From: Paulownia fortunei
Lineage: Eukaryota; Streptophyta; Magnoliopsida; Lamiales; Paulowniaceae
Assembly (NCBI GenBank): GCA_019321725.1
Contig: CM033108.1
Location: 4,162,001 to 4,226,000, forward strand
DNA: 64,000 nt
Direction: 5' to 3'
Each line of letters starts with the position of its first letter. Position 1 is the stretch's first letter. Under the pieces are notes generated by a model. The model was not told the DNA's origin and made no database searches. It worked only from the letters and a program-made list of their open reading frames with translations. Position numbers and translations under genes: made by a program. Positions 46,230 to 62,949 of this stretch are shown here, one piece after another.

Positions 46230-48170
46230 GACTGGAGCCCCAAATTTTACAATTAAAATATTTTGGATGTAATTATCTTCTCTCGATTGACTCTCTCCTA
46301 AATTTCTCTCTATATCTATTATAGTTTCTCTATATGATTTTTCTAAAATCGATGAATTTTAAGCGTATTAACAAGTAGGTAGTTTTAGTAATTATCATCC
46401 ATTATGAATAAAGATATGCTCGTGATTAATTTGAAGGAAAATGACTTATAAATATATTTGTAATTCGATCAAAGTAAGATTTATAAGTGACCTTGATCCG
46501 AAATATATGGATCAATAATTTTCACTGTGTAAAGGTGTATCCGATCCATTTGTTATTTATTTGTATATGATATTATTTTTCATGAATGGTATGAGAGAGG
46601 CTCATTCTTCGCTTATCCAAGGACAAAGCACATAAAGGTGCAATATATGTTCATAAAGACTATTTTGATTGAGAAACTAAAGTTGTGTGTAACATCAATT
46701 GGTTTCTCCTTGAGGTTTCAGAAATTGTTGCCGCTGTAGTTGGAGATGTAATGATTGATTAGTCTCTAAGTGGGGATTGTTGACAACATCAATTGAATTT
46801 CTCTTTGAGGTTTTAGAAATTGTTGATGCTGCATTTGGAGATGTAATGATTGATTAGTCTATAAGTGGGGATTGTTGACATTCTGCATCCTAATCAATGA
46901 AGGAAAAGAAAGGAAAGGGGTCAGAGTAGGCGGTGCTTAGGCGCTGCTATATGTATCCAGACGCATTTTTCTTGTTATTATGCTTTGGGAATCCTTATAG
47001 GAATAGGATAGAGCTTGGTTATTATTGTGTTGAATATTTTTCAGAGAGAACTTATATTTGAAGTTGAGAAAGTTGAAAGAATTCTCTTATAATTTGTAAT
47101 TTTTTCGTCATAGTGAAATCTGCGGCGAAAAAAAATAAAACGTAGTTACACAACATGGTGAATCTGTATTAATTTGGTGTCTCTTGTATTTATTTAATTT
47201 CGCAATTTTATTCATTCTCAATAATTGTAGAGAATTAACAAGCAACTACTTCCTAGTAACCCGCTTTGATATTCTATGAGCCCATATTGTTCCTTGTAAA
47301 CCCTTTTAAATTTTGAACCATGTCATGAAATTTGATGATGCTACTTTAGTATTATCGAATGATCATGGATGATTTGATCTTTGAGCGCATGTCCAACAAT
47401 GCTATCAAGACTAAGTTGATTGACAAGAGAGATTGAGGAAGAGCAAAGTTGGTAACACAATATAGTTCACAACCTGTGCGACCAAGATGAATTGTGTTTG
47501 ACTAGTTATGAACATAGATACATATTTGAGAGATGAACATGTTTTACTTATTTTTATTCAGAAATTTAGAGATGTTTGATTAGGTACTATCAGTTTGGAT
47601 TACACAACAAATTATTGAATTTTAGGATTACGTTAGTTTGATAGTGACTTAATAAAACTCTTCTCACCATTCTTTCTCGCTTGGTCGTGCTTCTTATTTT
47701 CTTGAAGGAAGACATTAGATTGACAAATTGTACGATAATGAGATTCAATTAAGTTAAGTTGAAAATATATGAGTGGGAGATGTTGGAAATTGAATTGGGT
47801 TTTGAACCCACAACCCGAATAATATTTATATTTGAGTTAAATTTTAATTTCATAATTTGAGTGAAATTACATTCATAATTAAAATTTAGAACCTGCCTTG
47901 TATACGAAGAAATATATACTTATAGATATCCCTATTCTAATTGGAAAAATAATTAAGTGTAAAAATATAATTCTACTAAATTTTCTCTCTACATCTTCAA
48001 AAAAATAAATTCTATATATTATTCTTTGAATTATCATTTTATAGATTTGAGATGTGTAAAGAAATAGGTAGTTCTAACGATCATCCACCAATCCACCAAT
48101 CCAAATAAAAATATGTTTGTGATTAGTTTATAAGAAAAGACTATGTAAATATATTCTCATTAGGTAACAG
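46230..48170 (+). mobile_element. Decayed Copia-type LTR retrotransposon cluster
   Basis: At about 46606-46680 a frame reads ARTKHI-like residues (YPRTKHIKVQYMFIK), the conserved end of Copia RNase H. It is followed by GTGGGGATTG|TTGAC (about 46865-46879), a polypurine-tract/LTR junction, and an LTR-like stretch to about 47240. At 47771-47792, GAGTGGGAGATGTTGGAAAT is a second classic Copia polypurine-tract/LTR start. The segment 47960-48160 resembles 46260-46470 (GTAGGTAGTT...ATCATCCA...ATAAA.ATATG.TCGTGATTA), suggesting two LTRs of one family about 1.7 kb apart. All reading frames are broken, so the cluster is nested and old. Confidence 0.6.
46691..46879 (+). repeat. Two-copy tandem repeat, 94/95 bp, at a Copia polypurine tract
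   Basis: Units start AACATCAATT at 46691 and 46785, share GGAGATGTAATGATTGATTA, and end AAGTGGGGATTGTTGAC. The duplication therefore repeats the polypurine-tract region next to the LTR start. Confidence 0.85.
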
Positions 48171-48429
48171 CAGCCACACTATTGTCCATTCATCTGAAAT
48201 TGTTTATTAATTTCTTATTGAAGTATTGAATGAAAGAGAGGAAGATGACAAACTTTTAACCCGAAAAGTTGAACTCATTTGTTATTCGGTAGCGGTATAA
48301 ATTAACTCGAAGCCAAATATTCCCATAGTGTAGTCCTTGAATTCAACTATTGTTTTCAGCCTTAAATTCTTGAAAAGTCATTAATTAATCCTATACAACA
48401 CACACTCACGCATGCAAAAAATAGGAGTA

Positions 48430-48760
48430 TAAATCAATCGAAATAAGTCGAACACATTAATGTTTAAATTTATTTAATTTTTTATTATTTTAAATATTGT
48501 ATTTAAGTTTGGTTTGATTGTTAATCGAATCGCACTTGAACGAGTTTTAATCAAGTCGAATATAAATCGAACTCAATTAATTTAATCTTTTTACACATAT
48601 TTTTTACTAATCGGACTCTAAACTTATCGAATGAAAAAAAAAATATTCAAATTTAATTTGTTAAGTTAATGAGTCAAACTCAAATAAATTTTTAAAAAAT
48701 AATTTTAAATTAAATATCAAGTAACTTGATTTATTTTTTGACCTTATGCAAAAATAATCA
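48430..48760 (+). mobile_element. Degenerate AATCGAA-type nonautonomous element
   Basis: Words such as TTAATCGAATCGCACTTGAAC, AATCAAGTCGAATATAAATC and CTTATCGAATG around AT-rich sequence resemble those at 12.15-12.39 kb. Clear ends are not visible. Confidence 0.3.
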
Positions 48761-51700
48761 TACAATTGGCAAACGACCTTAACAATACGCCATACCTAAA
48801 TTAAAGTCATTCACTCATTAATTAGAACAACAAAACAAAATCTTGAATGTGAAATAAGTGTTATTTATATAAATATCCTTTTGATAATGCGTAGATCTTT
48901 TAACATATTTCAAATTAAAAACCAAAATTTTCAAATGGGCATGTTTGAAATAATTCTTTTACAGCTAGTGGGTGCATTTAAGGTTGGAGATTTTTGATTG
49001 TGAGAAAATCATAGTCTGCCAAAACCATGACTAAATTAGTACAAGAATCTCAATTATAGACCCTTATCTCCAATTAATTAGTTTTTGTTTTCTATGTTTA
49101 GTTTTTCATTTTTGTCTGAAAGCTTGGTCTGAACACTCTTCTATTATTATTAAGACATTTTTCTTGTTTAGCAGCCTCTGTAGCCCCCGCATGTTTTTAG
49201 TAATCGTCTATATTACTAGCTCATTAATCATCACACTTAAAAAAAAAAACTAAAGGAAAAAACGAAAATAATATATCTACCAATTTTATTTTATTTTTTA
49301 CCAATTAAGACTCATGAATTTAATTTTTTTATGCATTAATTTGGTTTTCATTTAATTTATACATAAACCAACAACTTAGTTGCACTAAACTATGACATAG
49401 AGGAAAATGCCAAGAATTGATGTTGAACAATTAAGATACGAATCAAACCAAACTGAATGAATCGTCAACAACTGCTATGAATTTGAGAATGTTATATTTA
49501 TTTCTGTACAAGTCAAGTGACTAACTCATGAGGATGAGTTACTAAATGATACATTTATTTATTTATTTATTAATATTGTTCACTCTATAAATTAGTATAT
49601 TCATAATTTCACTATTCAGAAGCGTTAAATTATTTTAAGAAATTCTTAATGGAGGTAGAGAATCATAGGAGTTAAATATTGGAATTTTATGTACTCATAG
49701 AAAGTGAAAATATCATATATAATTAGTTTGGATGCATGTGTGAGTAAAATAAATTTGCAGTTTGAATAATGATTCTAAACACTTTATAACTAAATGAGCT
49801 AGCGAAAAAAGAGGATCAAACACTTTAAAATGATTAGATTATGATGTCGAAATTGATTTATATTCTACTGGAGAAGATGCAATCTTGATTGCAACCTACA
49901 TCATGATAAATTTGTATTCAAGTTAATTCTCCAACCTTTTATGAGTTATGACATGGCAACAAATCTAAATTCTTGGTATGAGCATGAAGATTGGAAAGAT
50001 GTGTTCTAACAAGATGATGAACATCATGTTGTAGAAGTCAGAAAAATCATGTCATGCAATGTAAATTTCCTCAAAGGAGGACTTTGCGAGCATATGTGAA
50101 GTTAAAAGGAATTTTGAGTTATTCGAGTTGCAAGTTCCTTGATAAGGTGCTTATTTTTTTACTAAAAAATGATGTATTTTAAACTTATCTAACGATTGTT
50201 CAGATAGTAGGAGGGACACCAAAATCAAAGGGAGTGTCTTTTTTAGAAATGACTCTTAAATTTCACAAATACGAAGAAGTAAACATGAATTGTTTCCCAT
50301 TGTCTATATGAAATCGAGTGGGAATCCTTCACAATAACCTTTGTGGGTGTTGATGAGTTAATTTAATAGCCTTAAAATTAAAGAAGAAAAGACACAATGA
50401 TTGGTATTATGCAAGCAATTTAGAAAGTTTGATATACACTATGTGTATACTCGATTGCCATGTCTTAGCAATTAGAATGTAAAATCGAGATCAGGTTGAT
50501 TCTTCACGCAAATGTTGCTATGTAATTAGAAAGATACTAGATATTTGAATTTTGTGGTGCAAGATTAAATGAAGGCTATCTTAATGAGTGACACTTCTTG
50601 AAAGGCTGCACATCTTGGTGTACATTTGTGAGGAGGTTGTTATCTTTATTATAAAAAACCACTTTTGTGTATATTTTGGATGGTGAGTATTGGTGGGGTC
50701 CCAAACATACTTATGAAGATATTGCTTTACCTATAAGAGTATTGTACAAAATTAAATTACTCTCAAATATATTTTTAAGAGTGGTGTGACGGCTTCCCTT
50801 TTATTGAACCTTTGTGTGGAGATATGTTCCAAAAGTATGTCAATAATATGGGATTACGTAAAATTTGATTCTTATGGCTTGTAAGACATTTATGATTAAG
50901 GAGATGTCTTTTTATTCTCATTATGGTTGATTTTGAATTTGTGAGATGTGAAATATCACGAGACTTTGATTGGCCTTGTCACATAGGCAATCTTCTTAGT
51001 GTAGTGATAGCAAGCAAGCAAGATAAGACTTTAAGATCATATTGCATAAGTGAAGTTCATGAATAGTCGCCTTTACACTTGGACTAGTGAGAAGAGTTAA
51101 TATGCATAATTTAGAATCGTCTTTGTTTAGAGGTTGAGATGAGATCATATTTGGTCGACTATATAGTATGATAACTTCGTAACAAAACTTACTTACAGTT
51201 AAACATGCGAACTACTATATAAGACATTTAGGGATTAACTATTGGTGGTGCGCAAGTCATGCGCTTGCGTATGTAATATTGTTACATTTGATATAGTGCT
51301 ATTTGTATTAATTCAAATTTTTTATTTTAAATTGTATATAGAAATAGTTGCGTATAAAATATTTTTTTAAATAAATACTTGATTATAGATTATATATTTG
51401 ATATGTATATATGAATTGAAAAATAGAGTATCCAAAATTTAAAATAGAGGATCTAAAGTGATTTATTTCAGATCCTTTATTGTATTGAAATGAATAATAA
51501 AATACAAATTAAAACAAAAAATTTAAAATGAGTCAATTGAAATTTTATCTTCAAGAATATCATATCTTATCAAAGGATCTAGTCAATATGCCATAAATTA
51601 GGCTATAAGTGTGTAGATATACCATTTGATTTATGTGTTTATTTATTTAAGTGATTGTTAATTCGGAGGAATATGGATCACCACTTAAAACTTGTGTATT

Positions 51701-52649
51701 TGTGTATACTTAATTATTTTGTGAGTGGGGATACAGAGACAGTTAAGGCATCGAAATTAAGACCGGAAGTCTTTTTCAGTATCAAGCCTATTAGCCATCT
51801 CATATGATTTTTTAAGGACATCATTTTTATAAGACAAGCATGTATTAATATATTGAATTTAAGACTAAATCTTCTGTATCTAGCCTACTTGACATATTTT
51901 AATTCTTTATTTTATTTTAATTTATGATATCATATTTCACATCACAAATACATATCAAATATATAAAATATTTTTTTAAATATATATTTGGTTTGTGTAT
52001 ATAGTTACTTTGTGTATTTCTGTAACCTGGCATAATAAGTGATTAGTGTAACTAGAGAACATTCTTATCTATTGATTGGTTATCAATTCTCCTAAGCACA
52101 AAGAATTTATGTAATTATTTTGATTTTCCTTGAACTATGTATGGAATTTCAATAAGATAAGGAAAATTAAGTTCTATAAAGGAGCAAGGACATCAAGTTG
52201 TTGAATGAAAGCATAGCAAATAATATCAGAAGAAATCAAGAAATACAAATTAGAAAATAAAATCAAATGTTAGTCATATAAAATTATAGCAACACCCTTT
52301 TGAAAACACCTCATAATTTATTTTGTATGGCAATCTAATCATAAATTTGGACTAGTGAGGATATATATGGCATTGTGGTTAGACAAACTTCATAAGACTC
52401 TCACAATAATATTTGTTTTAATTTCCACCAATTGAACTCAATTTTTTTTTTTTTCGGCATTTATTACTTGGGAAAATGGAGAATAAAGAAATAGAATCAA
52501 ATCCTTTTCATGCCCCCCCCCCCCCCCCCAAAAAAAAAAAAAAAAAAAGAAAAAGAAAAAGAAAAAAAGAAGCTTAAAATATGACATAACATAGACTTGC
52601 TATGTGGAATTTTATTTGGGGAATGTAATCTTGCAGGCACTTTCAAACA
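48761..52649 (+). other. Intergenic with possible remains of Copia coding sequence
   Basis: No intact gene. Between about 49800 and 51250 the composition is less AT-rich and fragments such as NDWYYASNLESLIY (about 50398) and EYWWGPKHTYED (about 50690) loosely recall the Copia protease/integrase region; all frames are interrupted. A C17-A18 tract lies at about 52513-52548. Confidence 0.3.
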
Positions 52650-53012
52650 ATATTTTTAACGTCGGATGGTTTGATCGATTCTATCGAAAATTAAAAATTA
52701 ATTTAATTTGATTAGATCTAAAAATTATTTGATCGATCAAAACTGGTCAACAATTGATTAAAATCATCCAAAATTACATTAACTGATTTTTTTTTATTTT
52801 TATAATTTTTTATTTTTATTTTTTATAAATATTTAAATTTGATATTTCGTTATATTTAAATAATTATTTGAATTTTGTATTTTATTATATATTTTTTTAA
52901 ATAATTATTTATTTATTTTTATATTTAAAATATATTATATAATAATTAATTTATTATATTATTATTTTATATAATAAAATAAAAAATATAATTAATTTTT
53001 ATTAAATGAATC
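52650..53012 (-). mobile_element. Nonautonomous TIR repeat, family R1, copy D (truncated)
   Basis: In the same orientation as copy C: TGATCGATCAAAACTGGTC near one side, then the AT core with TATAATAATTAATTTATTAT, then AATTAATTTTTATTAAATG. The outer part present in the other copies is missing after about 53012. Confidence 0.65.
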
Positions 53013-54612
53013 CATATTCCTTCAAGTTTCAAGGAAAGTAACGTTGACTTTAGTTGACTGTCGAAGGTGATTACCTCTCCTTACATCATCGGACAAATCA
53101 TAGTCCTTGAAAAACGTAAAATATCCTTATCATGCTAATTGTGCTTCTAAATTAATTCTCATATTTTATACCAATAAGTTGCAGTTCTTTTGATTATGGC
53201 AATTATTCCCTCTGTAATTGGAGTCATAGTACAGGTTACTTTGAGGCTTGGATTGCTTTTGGTAAATTGCACAATGATTCTAATTTTATTTTATTTTTGT
53301 CATAGATTACAAATGAATTATATATCCTCAATTAGGATAGAATCGAAATTCTTGATTTTGTGAAGCGAAATAAATATATTAACTTATATATGAGGACAAA
53401 TAAGAAATCTAAAGGGAAACAAATATTTGATTTTTTTTTAATTTATGTATAAAATTAAAAATTATAGGCTGGCTGCTGAATCCACTAACTTGCTTTTATA
53501 TCTGCCCTCAATAATAATATTTTTAAAAAATAAGAAAATTAACTGCCAATTGAAAAATAACTAATGGGAAAATAAGAAATTTTTAACACAAAATGTAGGC
53601 TTATCATGAAAAAAAAAAAAAAGTGTATTTGTGTGGCTTTAGCTATTAGTTAAATAAACTAAGTTTTTTCACATGATAGACCAGTGTGATGGCATACTAA
53701 ATTCTTAATAGGATAAGTTCAAAATGCTTACTCAAATTTTGGACGGAGTTTAAAAGCATGAATTAATAGATTAAGTTCAAAAAATTCACAAAGAAATAAG
53801 TGGGTCTTTTAACATATGAACTAAACCCGTTAAAGATCATTAAGATTATATGGCCTAAACCCATGAAAATTTGTGTATTAATACTATAAATATTTTCAGT
53901 TTTCATTAGTGAAAGGTGCACAATTTATTAAACACTTTATCTACTTTTAAATTTTTTAAATTTTCTATATTTCAGATTGAGTGTTGAATGATTTTTGTCG
54001 GATAAACCCCTTGACACTCCTAAATTTTTATTGTGATTCATACAATATCCCACTTAACAGTTCGATTTCGGAGGATTTTCATCCACGGAGTGATCACCAC
54101 ATCAAAATGTGATTATAAAAACACGCGTCATATTTATTTTTTCTTATAAATTAAAGATATAATTTTTTTTTTTTAATTTAAATTCTTCTTATTCTTATTT
54201 AGTTTCACGATTAATAAATCATGAATCGCTATCTTATATGTATTTGGCCTTTTTCTTTCCTTATTTTTTTAATTGGATAAATGAGAAATAATGACTAATG
54301 GGCATCTGTATATGTATTTTTGGCTTATTTCTTTCCTTTTTCATTTTACTCTTCTTTAGCCTCACAATTAATAATCACGAATCATAATCTCATATGTATT
54401 TGGCCTTTTTCTTTCCTTATTTTTCATTATTTGAATAATGAGAAATAAATGAGAATGCATAAACTCCCTCTCTGTTTGGATGCATGCATAACTATTTTGA
54501 TTTTTTTCTCACCTCTTCATCCACTCCCCAATATTCAATTTACCGAGCTTGTAATTCAAATGTTCTCAATTTCTTCAAGAAAAATATCATTTAATGCTAC
54601 AACAAATGTAGT

Positions 54613-54670
<58 letters not shown>

Positions 54671-55299
54671 GTACCACCCCTCCTGACATGGTACTTCTAC
54701 TGGCTTCACATCTTCTTCCTGTGGTTACGTTCAAATACATATTTCCCCTTCCATGGATTTGAACATTTGAAATCCTTGTGAACTACTACAAATTTGGAAC
54801 ATTATATAATCCTTGTTTGCAAAAACTAGAAAAAGAAAATAAAAATAAAAATTGGGCTTTAGCAGAATTTAAGAATAAAGTATGCTTTGGATAGTGGGCT
54901 ACCCATGTCAACTTCGAGTTTCTTTTCTTGGGTCAAAAATCTTATTTGGGGTGGGCCCTTAATAATTGGGCCTTCATTTATTTAACGTTTGGGTTTGAGG
55001 GAGAGTCAGAGGGCGTCAATTGACCAGAATATGGGAAAATTTATAATGTACAATCAAATGGATTGTATCTTGAACTAAAGTTTTGTTATTCTAATTTTCT
55101 TCTTAATTATTGTTTTTGCATTTATTTTTAGGATTTAATCACATAATTAACATGGATGTTTGCTACCATTTGATTGCAATGTGGAAGACAATGGCAGAGC
55201 ATAGAGAAAGAAATGACATATTTGGGTAAAATGTCTGTTTTCTTTGCGAATAAAATTTAGTAATTGTTTCGAACAACTTATTGGTATAGGTTTAGTTTG
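53013..55299 (+). other. Intergenic
   Basis: No gene. An (AC)n(AT)n microsatellite lies at 54617-54670. A TATTTGGCCTTTTTCTTTCC word recurs at about 54239-54259 and 54397-54417, and an intermediate form lies near 54317. Confidence 0.5.
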
Positions 55300-57560
55300 G
55301 TTGAATTAAACAAATTATATTATAAATATAGTGAGGGCTATAATCGAACCGACTCGAGTCGAACAGAAAAAAACTCGAGCTCGGTTCGTTTGAATTTTTC
55401 CTAGGCTTGAGGTCGGTTCGAACTGGATTCGAACTTTTATAATTAAGTTTGACCTCGATTTGTTTAAAAATTATTAAATTCACGAACAGCTCGATCTTAG
55501 TTCAAACTCGACTCGTTAAACATAAAATCGAGCTCGAGTTTAAGCTCATTTTCGATCTCATTAAGCATACATTCGAGCTCGATAAGCACATTTCATTTCA
55601 AAAATTAGAAAACAACACATTTTATTTTATATTTTAATCTATATTTATTATTATTAATTGAAATTCTTAGTTTATAAATTATTTTAAATATAATTAATAT
55701 ATAAAATTTTAGTTTATTATTATAGTTTATCATCCTAAGATTTATAATTAATTTTAGTTGATTAGATTAAGTAAATTATTATATATTTATATTTTTATGT
55801 TTTAAATTTTAAAGTAAAACAATTATCTAATCTTCTAACTAATTTAGTCTAATTGTATTATCATAAAGTATGATATTTGATTAGTTTTTATTTTATATTT
55901 TTATTCTTCTTGTATCGTAATTTTTATTTATTATCTTAAGTTTGACTTTTATTTTTTATTTATTATTCTAAATCATGGTGTTATAGTATATTATTAAATT
56001 TGGCTTATTATACTAAGTGTATTATTATTAACTTGATTTTTTTTTTAAATGATGTAAAGTATAGGTAGTATATAAAAATTTTAGTTTGACTATTATAGTT
56101 TATCATCTTAGAATTTAGAATTGAGTTTTTTCTTAATTACTCTAAATTTATTATTCTATATTTATATTCTTATTGTTAAATATTTTAAATGCATCAAATT
56201 TATTCAAGATTCCTAAATTCATTTCTATTCCCATATAATTTTATTTTTATATACTAATCACCCCTTAAGAGTATAGTAAAAAAGTATGTGCATATATTAT
56301 TCCGCATTCATAATAATTCGATATTCGAATTTTATTCGGATATAATACAAAAAAGGACGAAAAAATATCGTTGAATGATATGAATTCGAAGACAGGTATA
56401 TTTTATTAAATTAAAATGAACTTGTAATTCTAAATTTAATCTTATTTTAATGAATTATCTTAAGTTGAAATTTAATTATTTATTTTATAATTTAATCTAC
56501 TTTTATTATTATTAATTAAAATTCTTAGTTTATGACTTATTTTAAATATAGTTAAGATATAAAATTTTAGTTTATTATTATAGTTTATCATCCTAAGATT
56601 TAGAATTGAATTTTAGTTGACTAGACTAAGTATATTACTACATATTTATATTTTTATATTTTTTAAATTTTAAAGCGAAACAACTGTATAATCTTCTAAC
56701 TAATTTTAATTTAATTATATATTATTAAATTTTATTTATTGCTCTAAGTTGATTAATCTCAATTCATTATTCTCTATTTATATTCTTATTTTATGAATTA
56801 TCTTGGTTATATATAATTAGTTAATTAATTATTCTAAATATACAATTATAAGATTTGTATTGATTAATCTAAATTTATTATTCTTTATTTATATTCTTAT
56901 TTTTAAATTTTTTAAATGTATGAAATTTATTAATTTCAAGTAGGTCCTGTGTTATAAATCATAATAAGAGTTGGTTTTATTTAATTAGCCTAATTTTATT
57001 AATTATTCTAAATTTGTATTCTTATTTTATAAATTATCTTAATTATATATAATTTTGCAATTAATTATTCTAAATATACTATTATAAGATTTGCATTAAA
57101 TTTTATTTATTAATTATGTTAGTTTTTAAAAAATATTTTAATATACTTGATTATATAAAAATGTAGTTGGTTCACTGGTGTGAGTTTTCACATTTTTTTC
57201 AAAGGTATTATTTTCGATTCCATTGAAAACTTTGTGTTTAAAATTTTTATAATTTTATCGATTCTATTATCGAACTTTTAAACGAGGTGTTCGCGAATAT
57301 GTTTGTAAACTTATCAAACAAGTAAGGCTCTCAAATAGGTTTGTGAGTATATAAACGAGTCGAACTTGAGCTTGAGTTCGAGCTCGCGAATAGGCTCGCA
57401 AGCATATAAACTAGCAGACTCGCGAGCTAATAAGCTAAATACTACTAGGTTTGAGTTCGCATCGATAAAATTTTTGAGCTCGAACTCGGCTCGTTGTAGT
57501 TATCGATCTATTTCAAACGCATTTTTTTTCGAGTCAGAATAGTTCACGAGCAGATTCGTT
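55300..57560 (+). mobile_element. Nonautonomous element with GAGCTCGA-rich ends and internal duplications
   Basis: Both outer regions (about 55320-55590 and 57270-57560) are dense in GAGCTCGA, TTCGAGCTCG and GGTTCGAAC words in both orientations, while the 1.7 kb between is AT-rich. Inside, a block of about 220 bp at 55637-55860 recurs at 56498-56720 (both contain GTTTATCATCCTAAGATTTA and AATCTTCTAACTAATTT), with shorter echoes near 56090 and 56870. No open frame is present. It looks like one large nonautonomous transposon, or two facing insertions. Confidence 0.5.
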
Positions 57561-58056
57561 CATTTACAATCCTAAATGTAATTATATTCAGATGTTAGAT
57601 TTTATCTTAAAAATAATTATTTAAAAATAAAATAAAATTATGAAATTAATTGAATGTTACTAATGATAATTTTGTAATTATTATAATTAAAATTAATTTT
57701 TTTTTGTGTAAACTCATTTTAAAAAAAAAATTATCAATAAAACTATTTAAATTGTTAAATATCTTATAAAATATTTTTAAAAATATATAAATTTACCCAA
57801 TCACTCTTTAAATATTGTGGGCCTGGATATGATTGACAGAAATCTACAAATTGTAACACCTAGCTACTTTTATATACATTGATGTAGGTGGTAGGATATG
57901 ATTGGCATTTTGAAAATAGAATAAACAGCACTAACTTCAATTAAAAGATTAACCAAGTTGATTTCCAATTAATTCATTTTACACTTGAAAATTTATAGTA
58001 TTTGCTTATCAGAAATCCTTTTGCTATATTCTTGGAGCTAATTACGGTTCTTTTCC
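57561..58056 (+). other. Upstream region of the beta-glucosidase gene
   Basis: AT-rich non-coding sequence leading to the TATA box at 58057. No specific control motif stands out. Confidence 0.4.
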
Positions 58057-58064
58057 TATAAAAG
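58057..58064 (+). promoter_or_regulatory. TATA box of the beta-glucosidase gene
   Basis: TATAAAAG lies 88 bp upstream of the ATG at 58145, at the ideal distance for a short leader. Confidence 0.8.
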
Positions 58065-58144
58065 GAAGAAAAAATCTCTGCATTTTGGGGGTAGTTGCTC
58101 TGCTGCTGCTGAGAAGGGTGAAGACAGAAGCAGAAAGAGAAGAA

Positions 58145-61898
<3,754 letters not shown>

Positions 61899-62796
61899 TG
61901 AAAAGTACAGTATGCATGTAACAGGGGTTTATCAAACCTTACTTTTTTGGAAAAAAAATTGTCATAAATTTGATCTTTGTTCAGCTTACACAATATCTTC
62001 ATGAGATTATATTTCAAGAAACTTTCTGAGCTTCCGAAAAATGCTCAGCAGCCCCATTTGTGCATGCTGCAGGTCATCAGAAGATTGATGAACACCTTAA
62101 TTTAATATGTTTCATCTAATAATTTATGCAAGAAAAAAAAATTGAGCAGTAACTTGTCAAGAAAAATGGGATCCTAATCCTTTCTTATTCCAAGTCAAAA
62201 TTTGGACATCCACCTCTGTTACATAAATTGCCAAGTGAAAAGAAACAACATTTCTGTATACATCTAACCTGTCCGACTTCTCACACCAGTTAATCCTTTG
62301 TTTTATAAAGAATGAAAAAACTTCAATATTGATTCCAAGAGATAAGAGGGTGGCCGGTTCACATATTTATGACTCAGAACACTATTAAAAAGAAATTCTT
62401 TTAAAAAATAATATGTTGTCTTGATATTAATACGTGTTTATCATATGATTGTGAAATGTGGTATCCATCTAATTGGTTCACATAATTAGACACTGTGAAT
62501 ACAAATTCTTAAAGGTGTGTCATTAATTATTTATTTAGATACTATAGTAAACTTGTTCTAACCTTGAATAATATTTTGATTTGATTGATATCAAGAAAAG
62601 TTCCTAGCACTTCCAGGGTCGACGATTAGGATTAGCTCGACACTTGTGGGGAACCAACAAAGCACGATCAAATTTGAGAAGAGCTCTGAAGGTCTGAAAA
62701 AGTCTCACGAACAGCTTTCCAGACTTTTTTTGCAGTTTTTAGAAACATGTCCATTCCAGATAGTTTTTTTCCATTCAATTTGTGGATGGTAAATTG
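61899..62796 (+). other. 3' UTR and flank of the beta-glucosidase gene
   Basis: Non-coding. The first few hundred bases probably carry the 3' UTR. Nothing else is recognised. Confidence 0.4.
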
Positions 62797-62949
62797 TTCT
62801 ATGTATATGATTATGGCATGACATTGTCATAACAAATAAAGAATAAATACATTCATGTAATGATATTGGATGATCATAATTAACTGAGGATTATTCTATG
62901 TATATGATTATGGCATGACATTGTCATAACAGATAAAGAATAAATACAT
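62797..62949 (+). repeat. Two 56-bp direct repeats, one mismatch
   Basis: Copies at 62797-62852 and 62894-62949 start TTCTATGTATATGATTATGG and end AATAAATACAT, differing at a single base. Each contains the small palindrome ATGACATTGTCAT. The near identity indicates a recent duplication or active gene conversion. Confidence 0.9.

Noticed and set aside
58085..58144. Upstream extension of the beta-glucosidase (GVVALLLLRRVKTEAE)
   Set aside because: It begins at TTG close to the transcription start; the ATG at 58145 gives a normal signal peptide.
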